64,000 bases of DNA from a virus (IMGVR_UViG_3300036770_003984:1-64000), one strand, 5' to 3'. Shown: positions 27,620-36,646, numbered from the stretch's first letter. The notes: generated from the letters alone by a model not told the origin. Numbers and translations: made by a program.

Positions 27620-27805
27620 ATGGCAGAATATACTTACCCAATTAGTGCTACAAGTGCAAATACTGAAGTTATTATGTGTGAACTTTGTGATGGTACTGTA
27701 ACACCAGTTACACCCCCACATCCAATATGGACTGATGCTCAAAATAAACCAGTCATTCAATTAAACGCAATTACATTGGGTGGTGTTAATGGATTAAATA
27801 GTTAA
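27620..27805 (+). CDS. Small hypothetical structural protein
   Basis: 61 residues: MAEYTYPISATSANTEVIMC, then CDGTVTPVTPPHPIW and a hydrophobic end. Preceded by its own late-type element, so strongly expressed late; perhaps a small fibre or decoration protein, but no family is recognised. One CxxC pair (CELC) is present. Confidence 0.6.
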   Translation: MAEYTYPISATSANTEVIMCELCDGTVTPVTPPHPIWTDAQNKPVIQLNAITLGGVNGLNS

Positions 27806-27810
27806 ATTAT

Positions 27811-28281
27811 ATGAGAATCACAGAATCACAAATCAACAAACTCGTTAAAAAAATAGTTAACGAAAAAGATTATGGAAAAGTACAAAACTATATGTTTTTC
27901 AGTAATCTAGAACAAATGATAAGACAAGCACAATTGTTACTAGAATTAGACCCAATGGAAGTAGAGAAAATTCTTCAAGGTGGTCACGATTGGGCTGATG
28001 ACCATATCGCAACAGCAAAAGAAAACTTAGACCAAGTGTTTGACTTTCTAATGAACGAAACTCAATATTCTGACGAATTCTATGATGAAGAAGAAGATGT
28101 GGTTATGATGGAAGGAAAAAAGAAAACTGGAACAAAATTATGTTCAAGAGGATATAATGCAGCTAAGAGTAAATTTAAAGTTTTTCCCAGTGCTTATAGT
28201 AATGGTTACGGAGTACAAGTATGTAAAGGTGACAAACCTGGATTAGATGGAAAAAAACGTTGTTCACCACCTTATTGTTAA
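27811..28281 (+). CDS. Putative internal virion protein with capsid-targeting leader
   Basis: 156 residues. The first 18 (MRITESQINKLVKKIVNE) form an amphipathic helix ending in V-N-E, the same plan as the leaders at 33602 and 34862, which I read as capsid-targeting peptides. An acidic helix follows (about 60-100, FDFLMNETQYSDEFYDEEED), then a cysteine-bearing basic C-terminus (LCSRGYNAAKSKFKVFPSAY, VQVCKGDKPGL, KRCSPPYC) seen in related phage proteins of unknown function. Confidence 0.6.
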   Translation: MRITESQINKLVKKIVNEKDYGKVQNYMFFSNLEQMIRQAQLLLELDPMEVEKILQGGHDWADDHIATAKENLDQVFDFLMNETQYSDEFYDEEEDVVMMEGKKKTGTKLCSRGYNAAKSKFKVFPSAYSNGYGVQVCKGDKPGLDGKKRCSPPYC

Positions 28282-28288
28282 AATATAA

Positions 28289-28315
28289 AAGAGGACATTA
28301 AGTCCTCTTTTTTTA
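28289..28315. terminator. Bidirectional terminator between convergent genes
   Basis: AAGAGGAC (28289-28296) pairs with GTCCTCTT (28302-28309), flanked by A-rich and T-rich tracts. Serves the rightward tail operon and the leftward peptidase gene. Confidence 0.85.
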
Positions 28316-30886
28316 TATCTTATGTAAAATTGATTTTGAATTAATACTTTTCATTTCACCCTTGTTATTTCTACATACAATGTTATAGAAATAAACACCT
28401 GATGAAAATTCACTCATACCATCCCATTTCTCAGAAACAAACTTACCAAAACCATCATTGTTATTTAATTTGATTGTTTTAAGAATAGTACCTTTAATAT
28501 CAAACACCTCAATCAACAATTCATCAGCCTCAGAAAATTCATTACCAAGATTCACAACAAATGTTGTATAATCTTTAATTGGGTTTGGATAGTTATAAAT
28601 CTCATTTTTCATTTCAATTTTATTAACTGATGATAACAAAATTTGTTGTGGTATTGTATCTTCATAAATATTTTGATTGTGTACGATTCTTAAAGCAGGA
28701 TCTCCGTGATATATTAAATAATCTGCAGCCAATTCATTTAATAATCCATTATTTGATAAACTACTCATAGCCATTTTTATTAATTCACCATTTGTTTTAT
28801 TTTCAGTTCCAAGTAATCTGTAAAATTCTGTAGTAAAAGAATTAACTGAGAATAAAGAAATTGGTTTTGAAAATCCAAGGAATGCTGAAACTCCTCTGTT
28901 TGGACTTAGAACTAAGGTTTCACTTAAATCTTGTGTGGAGTTAAAAATATTTCCACTTGAGCAACTTAGAGACATAAAAAGGGGGTATTTGTATTTGTTA
29001 TTATATCTTTCGATTTTATTTAATTCAAAATCAATACTAGTTTCAGTTGCATGACCTAAATAAGTCATAATAGATACTCCTTTATTAAGTGTTGAATTTA
29101 AAGTTGAATCATTATTAGAATTTGTAAGATTAAAGTTTTCTTTATAAAACGAATGAACATTAGCATTAAATTCACTATTTTCCAAATTATCACCCAATGT
29201 GTTTATAACATTTGCAAACATTTGTTGTTCCGTTACATTAACACCACCACTTAAATGTAATACGTTTTTATCCCAAGAATTATCAGATGAATTTTTATAA
29301 GTTTCCATCTCAATAATTTTATTCATATAAACTCTAAACTCATCACCATTTGTTACGGATAATCTACCAACTGAAAGACTTGGTGTTGTTTGTCCTTTTT
29401 TTGTAAACAACATATTATCAGACCCAGGATAACCAAATGTTGGAATTTGAACATCGTATGTACTGAAATTTCTAACTTGATTATATTCCTTTGCTTTACC
29501 AATTAAAAATACGTGTTTTGGATTATCCCAATGAGTTAAAATATAATCTGAAAAGTTTCTAATTGATTGTGGGTGCAAATCTATACCATAACCAAATTGG
29601 TCAAAAATTTCTTGGATATTAACAATAATTGGGTTGTGTTCTGATGAACGATATGCCGCCCACTCAATAAGAGGATTGTCACCATATACATCATTAAACA
29701 TTTTACTATGTGCAATCATTACATAATCACCATTATAGTTTTGGTAGTTAGTGAAATTAACCTTATCAACTTTACCAACCAATTTAGTATTAGATAAAGT
29801 AATTAACACCAATTCTCTATCAACAGATGATGCTGGTAAATCAGTTAATACTTTTTGAGTATTAACATCATAAAAACAATGTATTCTAACTCCATTTGTA
29901 ATATCAAAAAGATAAACTTGATTTGACATCCCATTAAAATTATCTATTTCCAAGAATTTTCTTCCACCAGCACCAACATTAAATTGATATACACTTTTAC
30001 CTTCAAAGTTAAAACTTCTTGGGTATGTTACTTTAACATAACTGATTGAATGTTTGTCTAAACTATTATCCAAACCTCTAACTGAAAGTGTTGTTGTTTG
30101 TTGAAGACTTTGAAGTTCAATTTGAGTTGTGATAATTGTGTCGCCATAATACAACATATTAAGTATTGGTTGATTAGATATTGAGTATTCAACATTGTGA
30201 TTAAAACCTTTTGAATACATTCTAACCTCAACACTTGGTTTAATTGTGGTTTGTATAAAGTATGGTGTGTTTAATGTAATTGATTGATTTGTTGATAATT
30301 GACTACCATATCCTTCACCATATTCAAATGAACTTCTTGAGAAATCAATTCCACTAATTGAATATTCTTTCCCTACTGACCATATTAAGTTGGGGAGAAC
30401 CACAACCTCGGAAATGAAATAATTTTCTCTCTGAGGGAGATTTGTGAGGTTTGATGATATGTTTTGATATCTTTTTCCATTGATTGAATTATCCCAAGTT
30501 AAGAAATAAGAAGATGAATCTGTAATAAGACTATATTTAGGATTAAAGTGTCCGTTATTATATAGTTCTTTATCTAAAGTAGATTTATTTTTTTGACCCC
30601 AAAATTCAATGTAGTCAACTGAATCACCATTCATTTTAACATTGATTGGAATTTCTTGACCATTTAAAAATAATTGGATATTTGTTTGTGTTAATTTTGA
30701 TAAATCAACACCTGACATTGTTAGATGTGATGATGGAATACGATAAAGTCCATCCTCGGAAATTTTGAATTTGTAATATGTGTTTTGATAGTTTATCCAT
30801 TCATTACCGAATTTACCATCAGACATTTGTCCAAAAGAAAAACCACCAATTAGAAGAAAGATTAAAGTTAAAAGTATTGTTTTCAT
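28313..30886 (-). CDS. Secreted gingipain-like C25 cysteine peptidase with T9SS sorting domain
   Basis: 857 residues from ATG 30886; an upstream in-frame ATG at 30934 would put 16 residues before the signal peptide. Residues 1-20 are a signal peptide (MKTILLTLIFLLIGGFSFGQ). The C25 core carries the catalytic pair: His in TYLGHATETS (about 611; GHA instead of the usual GHG) and Cys in SLSCSSGNIF (about 642), with IGKAKEYNQVR and VGRLSVTNGDE upstream as in PorU-type C25 enzymes. The last 93 residues are a T9SS sorting tail (NYPNPIKDYTTFVVNLG, VFDIKGTILK, SSGVYFYNIV), so it is cargo and not the sortase PorU, which has no tail. Expected on or outside the infected host's surface. Confidence 0.88.
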   Translation of the reverse strand: MKTILLTLIFLLIGGFSFGQMSDGKFGNEWINYQNTYYKFKISEDGLYRIPSSHLTMSGVDLSKLTQTNIQLFLNGQEIPINVKMNGDSVDYIEFWGQKNKSTLDKELYNNGHFNPKYSLITDSSSYFLTWDNSINGKRYQNISSNLTNLPQRENYFISEVVVLPNLIWSVGKEYSISGIDFSRSSFEYGEGYGSQLSTNQSITLNTPYFIQTTIKPSVEVRMYSKGFNHNVEYSISNQPILNMLYYGDTIITTQIELQSLQQTTTLSVRGLDNSLDKHSISYVKVTYPRSFNFEGKSVYQFNVGAGGRKFLEIDNFNGMSNQVYLFDITNGVRIHCFYDVNTQKVLTDLPASSVDRELVLITLSNTKLVGKVDKVNFTNYQNYNGDYVMIAHSKMFNDVYGDNPLIEWAAYRSSEHNPIIVNIQEIFDQFGYGIDLHPQSIRNFSDYILTHWDNPKHVFLIGKAKEYNQVRNFSTYDVQIPTFGYPGSDNMLFTKKGQTTPSLSVGRLSVTNGDEFRVYMNKIIEMETYKNSSDNSWDKNVLHLSGGVNVTEQQMFANVINTLGDNLENSEFNANVHSFYKENFNLTNSNNDSTLNSTLNKGVSIMTYLGHATETSIDFELNKIERYNNKYKYPLFMSLSCSSGNIFNSTQDLSETLVLSPNRGVSAFLGFSKPISLFSVNSFTTEFYRLLGTENKTNGELIKMAMSSLSNNGLLNELAADYLIYHGDPALRIVHNQNIYEDTIPQQILLSSVNKIEMKNEIYNYPNPIKDYTTFVVNLGNEFSEADELLIEVFDIKGTILKTIKLNNNDGFGKFVSEKWDGMSEFSSGVYFYNIVCRNNKGEMKSINSKSILHKI

Positions 30887-31140
30887 AGTATAAAAATTAT
30901 TTGTTTTAATTAATATACTATATAAGAGACTCAAAGACCCTATATTTCTTGGTGACCTAAATCAAGGTTATTAAACGTCATATCAATAAATGATTTGGGT
31001 TACTCGGTTTTAGATTGATTAATGATTGGGGTCACAATTATTCAAAAAATAAAATATTTTTCAATTTAATAAAACTTTATATTATAATATTACGTTTAGT
31101 ATTGGAAAAGTATTATTTTTACATTTAAATAATTAAACCT
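30887..31140. other. Divergent intergenic region
   Basis: 254 bases, very AT-rich, between the leftward C25 peptidase and the rightward exported gene. Leftward near the peptidase start, TTTG and a TATATTAAT box about 20 bases apart could be a host-type promoter (weak). No late-type element and no open frame of note were seen. Confidence 0.35.
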
Positions 31141-31482
31141 ATGAAAAAACTATTTTTGTTATTACTTTTACTTTTTAGTTTTGGTGTATTTGCACAATAT
31201 AATATTAACACTGAAATCAAAAATGATACTATTATTTTAGAGTATAAAACAATAGTACTATTTGATAGTAATGATTATATTAACATATTAGGTCAAAAAT
31301 TATTTGACCAAGAAATTTTGATTAAACATATTTTAATATGTCAATCAAATAATACAGCAATTTATAGATATATGTATTTCTTAAAACCTAAAATACAATG
31401 TGAAGAATATTTAAATAATTTATTAGAAAAATGTAAAGAAAAATATCCGAATTCTTTTTTACTAAATTGTTTAGATATATGA
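31141..31482 (+). CDS. Small exported protein, paralogue of 32818
   Basis: 113 residues. Signal peptide MKKLFLLLLLLFSFGVFAQ, cleavage after FAQ. The mature part is about 93 residues and ends with YFLKPKIQCEEYLNNLLEKC and KEKYPNSFLL, aligned with YVIRPKYETDEYLEKLLDRC and KFYFPNSYMV of the gene at 32818. Function unknown; periplasmic or surface location is expected. Lies 254 bases from the divergent peptidase gene. Confidence 0.75.
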   Translation: MKKLFLLLLLLFSFGVFAQYNINTEIKNDTIILEYKTIVLFDSNDYINILGQKLFDQEILIKHILICQSNNTAIYRYMYFLKPKIQCEEYLNNLLEKCKEKYPNSFLLNCLDI

Positions 31483-31491
31483 TAATTAATA

Positions 31492-31506
31492 TATTTATGT
31501 ATAAAA
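31492..31506 (+). promoter_or_regulatory. Late-type element upstream of 31516
   Basis: TATTTATGTATAAAA, with TATTTAT ending 17 bases before the ATG at 31516. Confidence 0.5.
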
Positions 31507-31515
31507 CGAAAATAT

Positions 31516-32706
31516 ATGACATGTTGTAATAAAAGAATAATAATTACTGAAGAAGATAGAAAACATATTTTAGGTATGTATGGGGTTATTCTAGAAACGG
31601 ATAAAATAAAACCCAATGAACAAGAAAAAGTAATTAAATTAGACCAACTTTATGCTAATGGTTATTATTCTATAACTAATAATAATAAAGCTAAATTTAA
31701 TGCAATTTTAGATGCCCAACTATTACCTACATTAAAACAATATCCTAATGTTAAATTAAATATTGATGTTAGGGCAGGTGAATCTATTTCTCCTAATTAT
31801 GACTATGAGTTAAAGGATAATAAACTTAAACCTGATATGTATCTTGCAAATCTTAGAAGAGATAAAATGATTGCATACCTAAATCAATATCTACAAGATT
31901 CTGGTTTAAAAAACTTACCAAATGTTAGTAATGTGCCAAATACACCAGGAACAAATGTTTGGAGAGGTAGGTCAGGTAAAGCAGATAATGGTATTGATAG
32001 ATTTGTTGAGGTTGTAATAGATTTAAATATTCCAGGTTTATGTTTAACTAATCTAAAAATTGAAGTTATTTATGACAAAAGTCCAGCAACGGCAGAATTT
32101 CCATGTAGAGGAAAACATAAATGTGATAGAGCAATATTTAATGTAAAATTAAATGGGGTTGTAATAGGTGAGGCTAATTTAAATAATGAGAATGATGGTG
32201 GAAGTAGAAACGCGACATTAATAGTTACTTCAGAACAAGCAACAACAATAGGTGGTAATTCTAATCAATTAGTATTAGCATTGGAAGGAATTCATGAAAA
32301 ACCCCACGATGATGTTCCTGAAGTAAGAATAACTGACCCTAAAGGTAATGTTATATTTCATGGATGTTGTGCTATTTTATCAGTTGGTAAAGGTCAAGAT
32401 AGGACTCTATTAATGTTAGACAAATGTGGAACAAAAGTTTTATCAGCATCAAAAGCGGTTGGTGTTGGTGAACCAACAAAGGATCAACTTGGTAGACCTA
32501 CATATGTTATTGGTACTGAAATGCAACTTCGTGACGATATAATACCAATTCTTAGAAAGACTAAAAGTATAACTGAAAATAACGATGGTACTATTACTTT
32601 TATTCAAAATTATTCAACAACTAAATTTAGATTTAATGCGGGTCTAACTATAAATCCACAAAAACCAATTATAATATCACCAAATGGTGAAGTCTCACAA
32701 AGATAA
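31516..32706 (+). CDS. Putative virion protein with capsid-targeting-like leader and OmpA-like region
   Basis: 396 residues. The N-terminus (RIIITEEDRKHILGMYGVIL, then E-T) resembles the leader peptides of 33602-36620. Residues about 45-120 recall an OmpA-like fold (GYYSITNNNKAKFNAILDAQ, KLNIDVRAGESISPNYDY, LANLRRDKMIAYLNQYLQ), where OmpA domains have a TDxxG and N-x2-L-S-x2-RA core, but the match is partial. A cysteine-bearing beta region follows (CLTNLKIEVIY, FPCRGKHKCDR, FHGCCAIL). Driven by a late-type element and followed by a terminator. Confidence 0.55.
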   Translation: MTCCNKRIIITEEDRKHILGMYGVILETDKIKPNEQEKVIKLDQLYANGYYSITNNNKAKFNAILDAQLLPTLKQYPNVKLNIDVRAGESISPNYDYELKDNKLKPDMYLANLRRDKMIAYLNQYLQDSGLKNLPNVSNVPNTPGTNVWRGRSGKADNGIDRFVEVVIDLNIPGLCLTNLKIEVIYDKSPATAEFPCRGKHKCDRAIFNVKLNGVVIGEANLNNENDGGSRNATLIVTSEQATTIGGNSNQLVLALEGIHEKPHDDVPEVRITDPKGNVIFHGCCAILSVGKGQDRTLLMLDKCGTKVLSASKAVGVGEPTKDQLGRPTYVIGTEMQLRDDIIPILRKTKSITENNDGTITFIQNYSTTKFRFNAGLTINPQKPIIISPNGEVSQR

Positions 32707-32731
32707 AAACTACATAAATAGTTTTTTTTTT

Positions 32732-32762
32732 AAAAGGTAGAAAAATATTTCTACCTTTTTTT
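32732..32762 (+). terminator. Rho-independent terminator
   Basis: AAAAGGTAGAAA pairs with TTTCTACCTTTT around an AATA loop, followed by T's. Closes the gene at 31516. Confidence 0.85.
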
Positions 32763-32791
32763 GTTTTATAATTAAAACCTTTTTATCTTTG
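32760..32791 (+). promoter_or_regulatory. Bacteroidota-type host promoter
   Basis: TTTG at 32760-32763 (-33 box), then 20 bases, then TATCTTTG at 32784-32791 (-7 box, consensus TAnnTTTG). Places the transcript start just before the ATG at 32818. The cleanest host-sigma promoter in the window, and evidence for the host phylum and for early expression of the exported gene. Confidence 0.7.
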
Positions 32792-32817
32792 TGAAGAATC
32801 AAATTAAATTAAACATT

Positions 32818-33165
32818 ATGAAAAAACTACTCGTATTATTCTCAATCGTATTAGGTCTTGGTCTTAATGCACAATCACAAATTGTTTCTGATGTGTTGAC
32901 ATTAGATAATAAAAAAGATTCCACAATTTACGTAAAACATTACATTAAATTGTTTGAACTACAAGATTCCGTTGATGTTAGTGACATTAAATTACTTGAC
33001 GAATCTATTGTTGTGGAAAAACCAATAGATTTTAATTTTAAACCTCGTTATTTTTATGTTATAAGACCAAAATACGAAACTGATGAATATTTGGAAAAAT
33101 TATTGGATAGATGCAAATTTTATTTTCCAAATTCATATATGGTAGCTCAAATCATTAATAATTAA
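32818..33165 (+). CDS. Small exported protein, paralogue of 31141
   Basis: 115 residues from ATG 32818; a GTG at 32791 lies inside the promoter's -7 box and cannot be the start. Signal peptide MKKLLVLFSIVLGLGLNAQ. Mature part shares the C-terminal block with 31141 (see that entry), so the two are diverged duplicates flanking the gene at 31516. Expressed from a host-type promoter, hence probably early. Function unknown. Confidence 0.75.
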   Translation: MKKLLVLFSIVLGLGLNAQSQIVSDVLTLDNKKDSTIYVKHYIKLFELQDSVDVSDIKLLDESIVVEKPIDFNFKPRYFYVIRPKYETDEYLEKLLDRCKFYFPNSYMVAQIINN

Positions 33166-33183
33166 AAAATTTTAAAAAAAGAT

Positions 33184-33597
33184 ATGAAAAAATTTATTAA
33201 AAGGTTTTTAAAACGTAGTTACGTAAAGTGGGTTCTATTCAATAGAAAAATGAGTAACCCAGACTACAATAAAGTCTCTGAGACACAAAAAAAATGTATG
33301 TCAATTGCAAGATTATTGATTCTACATCCAGATTCTCATTTTCGACTTACTTTCTTAAGTAAAAAAAGATATATTATAAATAAAACTTTGGGTTTATTTC
33401 TAATATTGGATGGAAAATTATTGAGTATAACAAACCATGTTCATCATCATGATATTATTATAAGTGATAGAAATTATGATAGGTTTACCAAAATGTATGA
33501 TGAAAAAGTTGAAACAATACGTCAAAAAGATGAGGATGAAATTATGTCACAAATTGTTCACTCATTGGATGTAATACTTAATAAGATAAAAAGTTAA
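33184..33597 (+). CDS. Hypothetical basic protein
   Basis: 137 residues, strongly basic N-terminus (MKKFIKRFLKRSYVKWVLF), then a mixed region with an HVHHHD cluster (about 80) and a helical end (DEIMSQIVHSLDVILNKIKS). No family recognised. Follows the exported gene by 18 bases, so probably shares its promoter. Convergent with the gene at 33602. Confidence 0.6.
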   Translation: MKKFIKRFLKRSYVKWVLFNRKMSNPDYNKVSETQKKCMSIARLLILHPDSHFRLTFLSKKRYIINKTLGLFLILDGKLLSITNHVHHHDIIISDRNYDRFTKMYDEKVETIRQKDEDEIMSQIVHSLDVILNKIKS

Positions 33598-33601
33598 TAT
33601 T

Positions 33602-33970
33602 TTATGTTATCTTAACTAATTTAATATCATTTCCACCATCAGTTTTTCCTAAATCTATTTCTTTTGACCTATTAATTTCTTTCATAATTAAATCAACTTT
33701 ATCTTTTTTAATTATAGATTCAAGTTGTTTCTTATTACTCGGATGTACATATTCCATTTTATAATTCCCATTGGATTGTTTTGTTAAACTTAAAACTTTT
33801 ACATTCCACCACATAAAAGCACCATAAGCTTGCAATTGCCATTTAATTGAATCTATTACAATTTTACCATCTTTATTTACCGAAATACTTGGAGGTGTTT
33901 CCATCTCAACAATTACACGTTTAATTAATCTTGTTAAATCACTTTCTGTTAGTCTAATAATTTTTTTCAT
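33602..33970 (-). CDS. Putative internal virion protein with capsid-targeting leader
   Basis: 122 residues from ATG 33970, chosen because a longer frame to 34243 lies inside the neighbouring gene. The start has a helical leader (LTESDLTRLIKRVIVE) ending in I-V-E before METPPS, the clearest example of the repeated leader in this window. Mature part: KIVIDSIKWQLQAYGAFMWW, KQLESIIKKDKVDLIMKEIN. One base after the stop of 33972-34862 on the same strand. Function unknown. Confidence 0.65.
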   Translation of the reverse strand: MKKIIRLTESDLTRLIKRVIVEMETPPSISVNKDGKIVIDSIKWQLQAYGAFMWWNVKVLSLTKQSNGNYKMEYVHPSNKKQLESIIKKDKVDLIMKEINRSKEIDLGKTDGGNDIKLVKIT

Positions 33971-33971
33971 T

Positions 33972-34862
33972 TTATTTTTTATTTTTATATGACACCATTG
34001 TCGGTTTATTTCCAGTTCCAATTTTTGGATTTTTCTTTTCTTCTCTACGTTTTTGAGCACATGCGGATTTCTTTTCAGAATCTGACATCTTACCAGCAAC
34101 TCCTGCAGCCCTACATTTAGGATAACTCTTGGTATCAGCTTCACTCCTCCCACAAGGAGGATGTTTACCATCAACCTTTCTACATATATTAACCCAAGGT
34201 CCTTTTGGTTGTGATGACCCCTTGGGTTTTTTCTTTGTCCCAAACCATACCGCCAAATCTTCAGTAATTATTGGAGCTTCTTCATACCCCCATTCATTAA
34301 TAGTGTGAACATAATGTTTATCTATTTTATAACTTCCATCCTTCCCCTTTTCCCACATTCCAACAGTTCTTCTTATATTATCTTTGGTTGTTGATTTAAC
34401 TTTAATTTTATTTGCTTCAGTATCAACAAAATCTGAAAATGGTTGTAATTCAGGGTTCTTCCATTTTTTCATCCCAATTTCAATTGGTGCGTTATATTCA
34501 CCACCATATCCAAATGTTGCCTCATTTATTTTTTTTGATTTACCCTTTGGGTAGGGGTTAATTAGGTCACCATCGTCATCATTTTGTACTGGATGATTCT
34601 TGGCATAGATTGAAGATTTTTTTGCCTTAGATTCAATTTTTTTAATGTCTTTCTTTGGTGTATCCATTTTACCATCATAACTATCAGTAGCTAATTGTTG
34701 ACTATAATATTTTGATACAGAATCTTGATATGCACCCAATTCTGATTTTTTAAATATTCTTTTTCCTGGTCTAAGAGGAACAACAAATGAACCTCTTGAA
34801 CCAGATTCACTTGTCGCCTCTTTTAATATTTGTTTGACTATATTTTTTATTTTACTTATCAT
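33972..34862 (-). CDS. Putative internal virion protein, DUF5872-like C-terminus
   Basis: 296 residues. Leader MISKIKNIVKQILKE, then ATSESGSRGSF, which copies the predicted cleavage junction of the major capsid protein (FLINE-ATSDGSSGSF). The C-terminal 75 residues are a Cys/Lys-rich module (CRKVDGKHPPCGRSEADTKS, YPKCRAAGVAGKMSDSEKKS, ACAQKRREEKKNP) resembling DUF5872, found in many phages and of unknown role. Highly basic, as expected for a DNA-associated protein inside a head. I infer that it is packaged and cut by the phage protease. Confidence 0.7.
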   Translation of the reverse strand: MISKIKNIVKQILKEATSESGSRGSFVVPLRPGKRIFKKSELGAYQDSVSKYYSQQLATDSYDGKMDTPKKDIKKIESKAKKSSIYAKNHPVQNDDDGDLINPYPKGKSKKINEATFGYGGEYNAPIEIGMKKWKNPELQPFSDFVDTEANKIKVKSTTKDNIRRTVGMWEKGKDGSYKIDKHYVHTINEWGYEEAPIITEDLAVWFGTKKKPKGSSQPKGPWVNICRKVDGKHPPCGRSEADTKSYPKCRAAGVAGKMSDSEKKSACAQKRREEKKNPKIGTGNKPTMVSYKNKK

Positions 34863-34882
34863 TATCTTATAAAATTAATAAT

Positions 34883-35092
34883 ATGGAAGAAAAAGAATTA
34901 TTTGGTAATTTATTTAATACAATTCCTCTTCATACTGAAGAACATTTGGAAACTATCCTAAACACCATTGATAAAGAACAAGCAGTTTTTTTTATAGTTC
35001 AAGCTGTAAAATATGCTTATCATCAAGGTTCTTATTCTATTGGTGAATCTGAAGTAATTTCAAAATGTATTAGACTTTTAAGTAAAGGTTAG
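34883..35092 (+). CDS. Small hypothetical protein
   Basis: 69 residues, acidic and helical (LHTEEHLETILNTIDKEQAV, YAYHQGSYSIGESEVISKCI). Similar small proteins occur in other aquatic phages; no function known. It lies alone on the plus strand among leftward genes, 20 bases from a divergent start. Confidence 0.6.
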   Translation: MEEKELFGNLFNTIPLHTEEHLETILNTIDKEQAVFFIVQAVKYAYHQGSYSIGESEVISKCIRLLSKG

Positions 35093-35117
35093 GTTATTTA
35101 TTTCCTTCCTCTTTCTT

Positions 35118-36620
35118 TTACTTGTGTATTATTTCACCATTAGCTCCACATGCAAAATCCTTCATATTACCTAAATCACTTAGATATTCATAAGTATTAT
35201 TAGGAAAGTAATATTTGTTATTTAATTGTACCAGAGCCATTGGTTTTGTTTGTCTATTAACATTACTATTAACAGTTTTAGTATCTATAAAAATATTATA
35301 TGTATTATTTTTTGGATCTTTTTTGTAAGTATCAAGAACACAAGCCAAATTAGGGTGTCCCCAACGTGGTTCTTTTTGAATTAAACAATCTATAGTTCCA
35401 TTACCACTAGGAGCTTCACAATTATCTATAGGAGGTTTTGTTGTTTTTGTATCTGTTGAACCTTTTGCTTCTTTTTCTGTCTCTATCTTAGCTTTACCTA
35501 AATCTACACTCGATTCACCCTTCCAACGCGCAAACTTACTCTCTAACGGAATTGTAACATATACTCTATAATAATTGAATTCCCAATGTGTAGGTGACCA
35601 TCCACCGGCAAAATGATAATTCATAAGTCTAACAAATTTATAACCAATATAACTAGACATATCGGTTAAAATAGCTGGTGCTTTTTTACTAATGGTTAAG
35701 TCTTTATATGAGTACATTGCAAGACAAAAAGTTGTATAGCTATTTAAGTCTGAAATAGCCGCAGCAATTGCATCTTCATCAGTTCCCCATTCCGATGAAG
35801 TAGCACGTTGAATTTTCTCATTAAAAGCTGCAGCCTCTGGAGCAAACAAAGGTGATTGTGCTAATTTGTTATATTGTTCTTCTTTGGGAAATTTTGTAGT
35901 ACAAAAAGTATTTATTGCATTTAGAAAATCTTCACTTGTTTGTTCTGAAGAAGTTTTTACAAGACCTATTTTATGTAATGCTTCGTGCATAGTTGCTATT
36001 GTAGTATAAGCAATTAAAGCTCCCGACATAAATAATGCTGGTCTACCCATACTACTAATTTTTTCAGTAGTTTTTTTAACTATACCATCAGATTTAGGCT
36101 TATTGGTTTCCCACCATTTATTAGTTCTTAACTGTTTTAATTCTTTATTAAGAACATCACTTAAGTTAGTAAGGCCGCCATTTTGATAAATATCTATATT
36201 TGGCAATTGTCTAGTAAATTTGTCTATATCAGCATCAGTTGGTATTTTATCAGGTTTAAAATATTTTTCAATCTCGTTAGCTAACATCTCAATTGTATAA
36301 TAGTAATTTTGAGATGTCATAAATCCACCTTCTTGACCTTGTTTATCTACTTTAAAAGTTTTTACATCAACATTTTTTAAAATATTATCAAGGCCAGTTA
36401 CAACTAAAGGATTATGTTTTTCATATTGTATAAAAGTTGTTAATGGCTTTCCGTGAAATTTTCCTACTGCTAATCTTGGTAAACCTATCATTTTTTGAAT
36501 TATTGGCCAATTTTCATTCAAAATTTTTTTATTAACCAAATATTGTTGTTTTGTTGCTTCAGTATGGAGATTCAAGATTCGTTTTTTTTCTTGTTCATCC
36601 AAAAAATATAGTTTTTTCAT
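35118..36620 (-). CDS. Large putative internal virion protein with leader and membrane helix
   Basis: 500 residues. Leader LDEQEKKRILNLHTEATKQQ with an E-A junction like other leaders. One hydrophobic helix near residue 195 (ALFMSGALIAYTTIATMHEA). An annexin-like GTDE motif (SEWGTDEDAIAAAISDL, about 280). A C-terminal region with paired cysteines (DNCEAPSGNGTIDCLIQKEP) that resembles a small cell-wall-binding module. The hydrophobic segment would allow the protein to pass the host envelope during DNA entry (inference). A late-type element precedes it. Confidence 0.6.
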   Translation of the reverse strand: MKKLYFLDEQEKKRILNLHTEATKQQYLVNKKILNENWPIIQKMIGLPRLAVGKFHGKPLTTFIQYEKHNPLVVTGLDNILKNVDVKTFKVDKQGQEGGFMTSQNYYYTIEMLANEIEKYFKPDKIPTDADIDKFTRQLPNIDIYQNGGLTNLSDVLNKELKQLRTNKWWETNKPKSDGIVKKTTEKISSMGRPALFMSGALIAYTTIATMHEALHKIGLVKTSSEQTSEDFLNAINTFCTTKFPKEEQYNKLAQSPLFAPEAAAFNEKIQRATSSEWGTDEDAIAAAISDLNSYTTFCLAMYSYKDLTISKKAPAILTDMSSYIGYKFVRLMNYHFAGGWSPTHWEFNYYRVYVTIPLESKFARWKGESSVDLGKAKIETEKEAKGSTDTKTTKPPIDNCEAPSGNGTIDCLIQKEPRWGHPNLACVLDTYKKDPKNNTYNIFIDTKTVNSNVNRQTKPMALVQLNNKYYFPNNTYEYLSDLGNMKDFACGANGEIIHK

Positions 36621-36632
36621 ATTTTAAAAAGT

Positions 36633-36646
36633 TTTTATTATAAATA
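36633..36646 (-). promoter_or_regulatory. Late-type element upstream of 35118-36620
   Basis: On the minus strand TATTTATAATAAAA, with TATTTAT ending 19 bases before the ATG at 36620. Confidence 0.5.

Noticed and set aside
28313-30886. T9SS sortase PorU
   Set aside because: The protein has its own T9SS sorting tail, while PorU is the sortase and lacks one; C25 similarity alone does not make it PorU.
33971-34243. N-terminal extension of the gene at 33602
   Set aside because: It is the antisense-free but out-of-frame shadow of the DUF5872-like gene; ATG 33970 gives the leader peptide.
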